Shown piece by piece: positions 58,290 through 64,000 of a stretch of 64,000 nucleotides of DNA. Below the pieces are notes generated by a model. The model was not told the DNA's origin. It was given only the letters and a program-made list of their open reading frames with translations, and did not search any database. The DNA is from Paenibacillus sp. V4I7 (GTDB lineage Bacteria; Bacillota; Bacilli; Paenibacillales; NBRC-103111): assembly GCF_030817275.1 (NCBI RefSeq), contig NZ_JAUSZD010000002.1, positions 4,216,001 to 4,280,000 of the forward strand, in the 5' to 3' direction. How positions within the stretch are numbered: position 1 is the first letter of the stretch; each line of letters opens with the position of its first letter. Position numbers and translations under genes: made by a program.

Positions 58290-58597
58290 ATAACGGAAAT
58301 GATCAGAAAGAATCAGCAGCTGCAATCAGAAGCGGAACGGCTGACGGCACTATTGGGTTGACCCGCTCCCCAAACAACGACGGTTTTATTAAGATTAGCG
58401 TGAAGGATCAAGGAATCGGTATGACAAAGGAGCAGATTGATAAACTGGGATCACCATTCTATTCACTTAAAGAAAGTGGAACTGGATTAGGTATGATGGT
58501 GAGCTTTCAGATCATTCGCAATCTTCAAAGGAAAGTACGAATCAACAGTGAGAAAGACGTAGGAACAGAGTTTTCAATTTATTTGCCTATGATCTAA
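58290..58597 (+). pseudogene. C-terminal remnant of a sensor histidine kinase
   Basis: The frame ending at 58597 reads ISVKDQGIGMTKEQIDKLG, then SPFYSLKESGTGLGMMVSFQII and GTEFSIYLPMI. These are the N, F and G2 boxes of a GHKL ATPase domain of the sporulation-kinase type. The upstream H-box, N-box start and sensor domains are missing, and there is no ribosome site. It is a decayed fragment. Confidence 0.7.
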
Positions 58598-58764
58598 TGC
58601 TTCATCTTTCTTCTTGCTTCTAGCTCCATCTTCAAGGCATATTCAACAGATTCTGCAAGGATATCGAATTTCTCTGCAACGGTGTACGTCAGGATCTTTC
58701 CACAATGGACGCAGCGATGCATTTGAATATCTGTTACTTTCGAACAATTTGTGCATTTAATCAT
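58594..58764 (-). CDS. Small zinc-ribbon protein (56 residues)
   Basis: It starts MIKCTNCSKVTDIQMHRCVH and continues CGKILTYTVAEKFD. CxxC (4-7) and CxxC (18-21) form a one-zinc ribbon. The rest is a charged helix rich in Glu, Lys and Arg. AAGGTGG precedes the ATG at 58764. The stop overlaps the end of the convergent kinase remnant. Family not assigned. Confidence 0.7.
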   Translation of the reverse strand: MIKCTNCSKVTDIQMHRCVHCGKILTYTVAEKFDILAESVEYALKMELEARRKMKH

Positions 58765-58926
58765 CTATGTCGTCCACCTTTGTAATTATCATACCTCCAT
58801 TATACACATATACATCAAAAAGCCACCTATTTAACTACCCAAAATGAACACCACAGGTTTAAAATGAATTCATTTATCATAGATGTATATCCATACAAAA
58901 TGTAAACTTCAGGCAGGTGAATTGTA

Positions 58927-59730
58927 GTGTCCTACATGGATATTCCCTATAGCTTAGGAGAAAAGTCAGCCGTTCCCCTTTGCAAGTTTATTTCCATTTG
59001 GAAAGTTCAAGCCAACGACACCTATCAAGTAACTAAAAGTGCGGGATTTGTTACACCCGGGCTTTTTATTACTTATGAAGGAAATGGTGTCATCTCCCTA
59101 GCCGATGACCGATTTGACTTGTACCCCGGCTCCTTTTTCCTCGTACAAGATGCCATTCCTTGTACATACAACTGCCAGAATAACAATTGGAAATTTTACT
59201 TTATTGACTTCAGCAGCTTGGACATGGCGCACTTCCTCCATCTTCCTGTTGGAGAAATTTTATCTACGGCGAAGTTGGCCGAAGCCCTTCAATTAAGCGA
59301 AAAAATCATTGAAACCCTGATCGCACAACCCACTGGTTACGCTTATTCAGCCAACATCCTGCTGCAGGAAGTGCTGCTCCTTTTCGCAAGGGAACAGTCG
59401 TTTTTTGCTGCGCCTAACCATACCGAGATGGACAGAATCCTCTACTATATGCACAAAAACTTAAACAAACCTATGCAAATTGATGAGCTTGTGCAAAAGA
59501 GCGGTTTGTCACGCACCTACTTCTTCGCTCGTTTTCGTTCCATGACCGGACATTCTCCAACCAGCTATATGCTTAAACTAAAGTTAGAGTCGGCCAAAGT
59601 TTCGCTTGAAACGACTAACTTACCAGTCAAGGAAATAGCAGCAGCTCTGCATTTCTATGATGAGTTTCACTTCTCAAAGCTCTTTAAGAAGCACTATGGC
59701 ATGCCGCCTAGCGTTTTTCGCCGACAATAA
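58927..59730 (+). CDS. AraC-family transcriptional regulator
   Basis: A 267-residue regulator with an N-terminal cupin-like sensor (LYPGSFFLVQDAIPCTYNCQ) and C-terminal HTH pair (LVQKSGLSRTYFFARFRSMTG, then LHFYDEFHFSKLFKKHYG). The start is GTG at 58927 after AGGTGA. It converges on a PhyH-type oxygenase gene, an arrangement also seen near 43.8-47.3 kb, and may regulate it. Confidence 0.88.
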   Translation: MSYMDIPYSLGEKSAVPLCKFISIWKVQANDTYQVTKSAGFVTPGLFITYEGNGVISLADDRFDLYPGSFFLVQDAIPCTYNCQNNNWKFYFIDFSSLDMAHFLHLPVGEILSTAKLAEALQLSEKIIETLIAQPTGYAYSANILLQEVLLLFAREQSFFAAPNHTEMDRILYYMHKNLNKPMQIDELVQKSGLSRTYFFARFRSMTGHSPTSYMLKLKLESAKVSLETTNLPVKEIAAALHFYDEFHFSKLFKKHYGMPPSVFRRQ

Positions 59731-59744
59731 GCATTATGATCACT

Positions 59745-60567
59745 TCATTGATCGTGACCTCGCGGCTTTTTACCGCTCCATCTCTCATCAACCTTCTCAT
59801 TGACCGATTGATATCTCGCATCTACGCTGATCCGATATTGGTTCGTTGTGTTTTCTAGCGAACAATGAAGCAAATACATGCCGAAGATGAGAACATCTCC
59901 TGCTTCAAACGTTGTTGTAGCCCATTTCCCGCTGAATTTTTCCGTAATAACCAGCGGATCATCGGTATAATGTCCAATACCGTCACGATCTGAATCCTTC
60001 GTCCCGTAAGACTGTTTCAAGTCTTCGAAACGATGAGATCCAAGGCAAATTGCAAGTCCGCCCATTTCATAAGATACATCCCCTAGTGGCGACCAAACCG
60101 TATAGACTTTCTCTGTACCTCTTCCCATATAAACAATATCATAATGGGCTCCAGTAAAATCACCCTTGCCTACCGCCCGGAGCCATTTGTAATGATACGT
60201 AAGCGAGGGTTCCCCAAGGAGTTCATCAAAAAAGTGCATGATATGATCCCCGTTTAAAACATTAAGCAAAGCCGGCAGGTCCTCATTCGCCCCCCATGAA
60301 GATGCTCTTGCTGCCATCGGCCATTCTGCCTTCTTCCAACAGGGTATCGCGATCAAGCTTCCCCATCTTTTCCATTTTTTCTAAAATACTCGTGTGTGCA
60401 TGAAGAACCTTCGTTCGGTCATGGAATCCGCGGATGAGTAGATATCCGTCTTCCTCCATCCGCTCGCGCAGCGACACCACATCATGAACAATCTCGTTTG
60501 AGCTCCTCAGCTCCGTCAAATAAGGACCACCCAGCTCCAACTCGCGACTTCCTACCTTCACCAACAA
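59745..60567 (-). pseudogene. Phytanoyl-CoA dioxygenase-like protein with frameshift in a G6 run
   Basis: The N-terminal part from TTG 60567 (LGGPYLTELRSSNEIVHDVV, then MEEDGYLLIRGFHDR) runs to SIFMGGE and stops. With five G instead of six at about 60290 it would continue MGANEDLPALLNVLNGDH into the intact rest. The Fe ligands are present: HYD (GAHYDIVYMG) and the distal LLHCSLEN, plus an Arg in YRISVDARYQ. The total would be about 273 residues, a normal PhyH length. A homopolymer error, slippage or a fresh mutation all fit. Confidence 0.8.
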
Positions 60568-60765
60568 TTCACATACACTCCTCTGCGTAATGACTTATGA
60601 CTTAAGTGTAGGTGAAATCAATTCGTTGAGCCATGGATGATCGCATTTTAGGCATGTATAATCGTACAAATATTGTATTCTTTACTGATGTGGGTAACAG
60701 ATTACAATCATTTATTCATAACGTTAATAAAGTTGTAATACTTTGTTCAAACCGTATTCACATAT

Positions 60766-60785
60766 TATGTGAAAAAAATCACATA
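60766..60785 (+). promoter_or_regulatory. FNR- or Rex-type operator of the cyd operon
   Basis: TATGTGA, six A, TCACATA is a perfect 7-bp inverted repeat that fits TGTGA-N6-TCACA of Bacillus Fnr, and nearly fits Rex (TTGTGAA-N4-TTCACAA). With the -10 TATATA at 60805-60810 and a start near 60817, its centre falls at -41.5, the class II activator position. Confidence 0.65.
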
Positions 60786-60843
60786 CATTGGAGTAAGATA
60801 GAAATATATAGCAAATCAAATGGAAAACAGAAGGTGATACCAC

Positions 60844-60939
60844 TTGAACCAATCTCGAAAACATGAAAAACGATTGATGTACCTGATGTTCATTGTTGCT
60901 TTTGTCATGTTACTCTCTTTTATCCGCAAGTTTTTTTGA
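60844..60939 (+). CDS. Micro-membrane protein upstream of cydA (31 residues)
   Basis: A short frame from TTG 60844 to TGA 60937-60939, with AAGGTGAT eight bases before the start. It encodes a basic N-terminus (NQSRKHEKR) and one hydrophobic span (LMYLMFIVAFVMLLSF), ending IRKFF. It would be the first gene of the cyd transcript, about 27 bases after the predicted transcription start and 32 bases before cydA. It could be a bd-oxidase accessory subunit like the CydX/CydS class, or a leader peptide. It is not a known family to me. Confidence 0.6.
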   Translation: MNQSRKHEKRLMYLMFIVAFVMLLSFIRKFF

Positions 60940-60971
60940 ACCTATGAAAGCTACAAAGGAGATGTGTCCCT

Positions 60972-62321
60972 ATGCCTACCTACGATTCTGTATTTTATAG
61001 CCGCCTACTCACTGAGACCACACTGGCATTTCATATCATTTTCGCTACCATCGGTGTTGGCGTTCCGGTCATGATCATGTTGGCTGAGTTAGCCAGCATT
61101 AAACGTAAAGATCCCTATTATGCATTGCTGGCACGAAGATGGGCTCGGGGATTCATTATCACCGTTGCTATTGGGGTGGTTACTGGTACTGCTATCGGGC
61201 TTCAACTCAGCTTGTTGTGGCCAAAATTCATGGAGATTGCTGGGCAAGCTATTGCGCTTCCGTTATTTCTAGAAACTTTTGCCTTTTTCATCGAGGCTAT
61301 CTTCTTAGGCATTTATTTATATACATGGGAACGATTAAAACCTAAACATCATCTGTTACTACTCGTGCCTGTTGTCATCGGGTCCTCTGCTTCAGCATTT
61401 TTTATTACGACTGTAAATGCATTCATGAATACGCCGCAAGGCTTTACTCTAAAAGATGGCTTGATTACAAATGTCCAGCCGATTCTAGCTATGTTTAATC
61501 CATCAATGCCAACTAAAGTGGCACATGTACTTTCCTCAGCCTATATGACCAGCGCATTCATCTTGGCTGCTATAGCGGCCTACTCCCTTCTAAGGAAAAA
61601 AGGGGACACTTTATATGCCAAGAAAGCTTTAAAGCTGACTGTTACTGCTGGGCTCGTTTTCGCCATAACCACGGCAATGATCGGTGATCTATCAGCAAAA
61701 TTCCTAGCTCATACTCAGCCCGAAAAACTTGCCGCAGCCGAGTGGCATTTCGAAACATCAACGAATGCCCCGCTCGTTCTTGGTGGTATTTTGACTGAAA
61801 ATAATGAGGTTAAATATGCGTTGAAAATTCCGTATGCATTAAGTATTTTGGCAGGCGGAACTCCCGAAACCGAAGTAAAAGGACTGAATGATATTCCGAA
61901 AGATCTCCGTCCTCCATTGTACGTGCATTATTTCTTTGACGCCATGGTTGCTATAGGGATGTTTGTGATTGTCGTTGGCATTTGTCATATGTGGTACGCA
62001 CGCAAAAAATCCCGTAAACCTTATCCGAGATGGCTTCTAGCGATTATTGTTGGGTGTGGTCCTCTTTCCATGCTAGGCATCCAATGTGGATGGTTTTACG
62101 CGGAGGTTGGCCGCCAACCATGGATTCTACGCGGATATATGAAGGTAGCAGACGCCGCTACAACTTCACAAGACGTGGATACGATGTTACTGCTGTTCTG
62201 TTTACTTTATATCGTTTTAGCAATGACCGCAGTAAAAGTATTATCCAAACTTTTCAGAAAAAACGATGTTGCAGATGAACTGATTGCACTTGGTATTTTC
62301 GGGGGGAGGACCAAAGAATGA
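60972..62321 (+). CDS. cydA: Cytochrome bd quinol oxidase subunit I
   Basis: A 449-residue membrane protein with about nine spans, which binds hemes b558, b595 and d and oxidises menaquinol to reduce oxygen to water. LTETTLAFHIIFATIGVGVP carries the heme ligand His21, and IQCGWFYAEVGRQPW is the signature near the C-terminus. The short quinol loop and length are typical of Firmicutes. The ribosome site is AAAGGAG. It overlaps cydB by 4 bases. Expression is probably raised at low oxygen through the upstream palindrome. Confidence 0.95.
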   Translation: MPTYDSVFYSRLLTETTLAFHIIFATIGVGVPVMIMLAELASIKRKDPYYALLARRWARGFIITVAIGVVTGTAIGLQLSLLWPKFMEIAGQAIALPLFLETFAFFIEAIFLGIYLYTWERLKPKHHLLLLVPVVIGSSASAFFITTVNAFMNTPQGFTLKDGLITNVQPILAMFNPSMPTKVAHVLSSAYMTSAFILAAIAAYSLLRKKGDTLYAKKALKLTVTAGLVFAITTAMIGDLSAKFLAHTQPEKLAAAEWHFETSTNAPLVLGGILTENNEVKYALKIPYALSILAGGTPETEVKGLNDIPKDLRPPLYVHYFFDAMVAIGMFVIVVGICHMWYARKKSRKPYPRWLLAIIVGCGPLSMLGIQCGWFYAEVGRQPWILRGYMKVADAATTSQDVDTMLLLFCLLYIVLAMTAVKVLSKLFRKNDVADELIALGIFGGRTKE

Positions 62322-63346
62322 GTCTAGAACTTGTTGGCATAACTGTTTTGTGGATCTTTTTATACGGATATTTAATTGTAGCGTCCATAGACTTTGGTGC
62401 GGGTTTCTTCAGTTATTATTCAGTTATTACGATGAAACAGCATATCATTCATAAGATCATTGAAAGATATTTATCTCCTGTCTGGGAAGTTACCAATGTA
62501 TTCTTAGTTTTCTTCTACATCGGTATGATTGGATTCTTCCCAGAAACAGCACGTTATTATGGGACCGCGTTACTTGTACCAGGCAGTGTGGCGATCATAT
62601 TGCTAGCCATAAGAGGAGCCTACTACGCTTTCAGCAACTATGGTTCCAAGGATAACAAATGGTACATGCTGCTCTATGGAGCAACTGGCTTGCTCATCCC
62701 TGCAACCCTTTCTACGGTGCTTACCATTTCTGAAGGGGGAATCATCGTTGAACAGAACGGCATGATTTTGCTAGATTGGAGTAAGTTACTTAGGAGTCCT
62801 TATACGTGGTCGGTCATCTTGCTGTCGCTAGTGAGCGTCCTTTATATCTCGTCCATGTTCCTTTCCTACTATGCCTATAGAGCAAAAGACTTTCCCGCTT
62901 TTAGAATTTTACGAGGCTATGCTCTTTTCTGGAGCGGACCCACTATTCTTGCAAGTCTGCTTGTCTTTTTCGCCATAAACCAGCAAAACCCAGAACATTT
63001 CCGCAACATGCTTAACCTTGGATGGATGTTCGGAGCATCATTTCTCTGCTTTTTAGTTGCCGTCTACTTCCTATGGAAACAAATCAAGCTAGGTCTAGCG
63101 TTCATATTGGTGCTTTTGCAATTTGCTTTTGCTTTCTTTGGTTATGGTAAAGCCCATTTACCGTATATTTTATTTCCATACATCTCCATTCACGAAAATT
63201 TTACGAATCAAGCAATGGGAACTGCGCTAGTCATCGCCTTTATTGCAGGGCTTGTTATTCTAATCCCATCTCTGTTTCTGCTTATGCGTCTATTTCTTTT
63301 TGATGCTGATTATGTACAAGGTAAATTTAAAAAGAAGGGTGATTAA
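62318..63346 (+). CDS. cydB: Cytochrome bd quinol oxidase subunit II
   Basis: A 342-residue membrane protein with eight or nine spans. The N-terminal YGYLIVASIDFGAGFFSYY contains the conserved D-x-G-xG-like turn, and SPVWEVTNVFLVFFYIGMIGFFP is the family block around the W-E-V-N segment. It pairs with CydA. The ATG overlaps the cydA stop (ATGA). No cydCD exporter genes follow; they must be elsewhere. Confidence 0.95.
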   Translation: MSLELVGITVLWIFLYGYLIVASIDFGAGFFSYYSVITMKQHIIHKIIERYLSPVWEVTNVFLVFFYIGMIGFFPETARYYGTALLVPGSVAIILLAIRGAYYAFSNYGSKDNKWYMLLYGATGLLIPATLSTVLTISEGGIIVEQNGMILLDWSKLLRSPYTWSVILLSLVSVLYISSMFLSYYAYRAKDFPAFRILRGYALFWSGPTILASLLVFFAINQQNPEHFRNMLNLGWMFGASFLCFLVAVYFLWKQIKLGLAFILVLLQFAFAFFGYGKAHLPYILFPYISIHENFTNQAMGTALVIAFIAGLVILIPSLFLLMRLFLFDADYVQGKFKKKGD

Positions 63347-63350
63347 ACCT

Positions 63351-63452
63351 ATGGAAAACTTATTAATCCAATATGCTCCACCGATATTTGTTCTATTTTC
63401 ACTTGTTTTTATGATTCTGTGGGTACCAAGAGCAGCCGAAGTGACTGAATGA
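63351..63452 (+). CDS. cydS: CydS-like small subunit of cytochrome bd (33 residues)
   Basis: A 33-residue single-span peptide: MENLLIQYAPPIFVLFSLV, then FMILWVPRAAEVTE. It starts 4 bases after the cydB stop behind AAGGGTGAT and is followed by a terminator. Length, the YAP motif and the single helix match CydS, the 33-residue subunit seen in the Geobacillus thermodenitrificans bd-oxidase structure. There it sits beside CydA and stabilises heme. Confidence 0.8.
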   Translation: MENLLIQYAPPIFVLFSLVFMILWVPRAAEVTE

Positions 63453-63464
63453 TTAGTAAGGCAA

Positions 63465-63496
63465 AGAAGTCGACTATAAGCTAGTCGACTTTTTTA
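63465..63496. terminator. Bidirectional terminator after the cyd operon
   Basis: AAGTCGACTA pairs perfectly with TAGTCGACTT around TAAGC, then TTTT. It also serves the convergent gene that ends at 63498. Confidence 0.9.
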
Positions 63497-63497
63497 C

Positions 63498-64000
63498 TTA
63501 TGATTCATGTTCGATATCATTTTCCATCTCGTCTTTGAGATTTTTCAGCAGTTTCTCTGGTTTACTTCCGAAATACTTCGTGTAGAGAGCTTCATAAGTC
63601 CCATCTTTGGAGACTGCTTCAATAGCCTTATTGATCCTTCCCATGTACATGTTCCGCTTTTTAGCAACGATAGCGTAGCTATCTTTGTTGAAAGCTTCTC
63701 CTACCTTTTTAGCTTTTCCTTCTGTTGAGTTTTGCAAATAATCTTGAATACTGTGCTCTTCAAAAACAACGGCATCAACCGTTTTATTTTTCAAATCATC
63801 GTAAGCATCCGAGATATTCGCATAGCTCCTTATTTTGATCCCTTTAATTTCACTCGCAAAATGATAAGCAGTCGATCCGTTCCTTGTTGCCACTACTTTC
63901 TGGGCCAAGTCATCTTTGCCTTTAATCACCTCATTATCTGTTGCGGTGAGTATCGCTTCTCCCGATTGAAAATAAGGACTTGAATAGTCTAAATTGTTCT
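63498..64000 (-). CDS. Amino-acid ABC transporter substrate-binding protein, family 3 (C-terminal part)
   Basis: The last 166 residues of a family-3 binding protein; the gene enters from the right edge. The open frame starts within LDYSSPYFQSGEAI, a hallmark of the family, and continues with ATRNGSTAYHFA, VDAVVFEEHSIQDYL, SYAIVAKKRN and a C-terminal ALYTKYFGSKPEK. An apparent internal GTG at 63929 is not the true start. Such proteins bind amino acids outside the cell. The signal peptide lies outside the window. Confidence 0.88.
   Translation of the reverse strand, partial: NNLDYSSPYFQSGEAILTATDNEVIKGKDDLAQKVVATRNGSTAYHFASEIKGIKIRSYANISDAYDDLKNKTVDAVVFEEHSIQDYLQNSTEGKAKKVGEAFNKDSYAIVAKKRNMYMGRINKAIEAVSKDGTYEALYTKYFGSKPEKLLKNLKDEMENDIEHES

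Noticed and set aside
60633..60866. 77-codon plus-strand frame upstream of cydA
   Set aside because: It runs through the FNR/Rex palindrome and the predicted promoter, and no ribosome site precedes it.
1..64000. CRISPR arrays, rRNA, tRNA, transposases, integrases or attachment sites
   Set aside because: None was recognised. Spacer-regular repeats, RNA-gene signatures and mobile-element proteins were looked for and not seen.

Overview
The window looks like a chromosomal segment of a Paenibacillus-like bacterium (Firmicutes, Bacillales, Paenibacillaceae). The evidence is strong AGGAGG-type ribosome binding sites, frequent TTG and GTG starts, five AraC regulators, remnants of a spore-germination permease and of a sporulation-type sensor kinase, homologues of the B. 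subtilis ywqBA pair, and a cydAB operon with a CydS-like subunit. No rRNA, tRNA, CRISPR array, transposase or phage gene was seen.

Region 1 (1-16.4 kb, all minus strand) is a tightly packed catabolic locus. In transcription order it holds oppA-B-C-D-F, two unknown small membrane proteins, a TIM-barrel isomerase, a DeoR and an AraC regulator, a Gfo/Idh dehydrogenase, a second TIM barrel, sulfatase-fold protein 2, a second Gfo/Idh protein, adenylylsulfate kinase, sulfatase-fold protein 1 and a canonical sulfatase that runs off the left edge. Many junctions are 4-bp ATGA or TTGA overlaps. The edge sulfatase has the formylglycine signature C-x-P-x-R. The other two carry threonine at the aligned position. 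Together with an APS kinase this is the most promising candidate for undescribed biochemistry in the window.

Region 2 (17-22 kb) holds an AraC regulator, a UlaG-like metallo-hydrolase and an SMP-30 lactonase, divergent from an MFS transporter and a DEDDh exonuclease. Region 3 (22-31 kb) is a mosaic: an IDEAL-domain protein under a consensus promoter with a perfect dyad, two tiny genes, an SDR, a secreted protein with five Ig-like repeats, a Rieske protein, a metallo-hydrolase, a PQQ-type sugar dehydrogenase, and decayed SDR and gerKB genes. Region 4 (31-43.8 kb) has the SWIM/SNF2 pair, two CBO0543-type membrane proteins, an ArsR/SRPBCC cluster with mirror-image divergent promoters, a DUF3231 protein, and an EmrB/QacA-type exporter with its divergent TetR and twin operators.

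Region 5 (43.8-52.6 kb) has a PhyH dioxygenase fused to HEAT repeats, a TIM barrel divergent from an AraC gene, two broken altronate-dehydratase genes, hemolysin III, a glycosyltransferase/PlsY-like acyltransferase pair and two unknown proteins. Region 6 (52.6-58.8 kb) is a sugar ABC transporter with a GntR/LacI-type regulator. An identical 15-bp palindrome lies upstream of both. Gene remnants follow. Region 7 (58.8-64 kb) has an AraC gene facing a frameshifted PhyH gene, then the cytochrome bd operon, which begins with an unannotated 31-residue membrane peptide and ends with a 33-residue CydS-like peptide, behind an FNR/Rex-type palindrome. A partial amino-acid-binding protein closes the window.

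All functional names come from reading motifs by eye. No database search or structure prediction was run.
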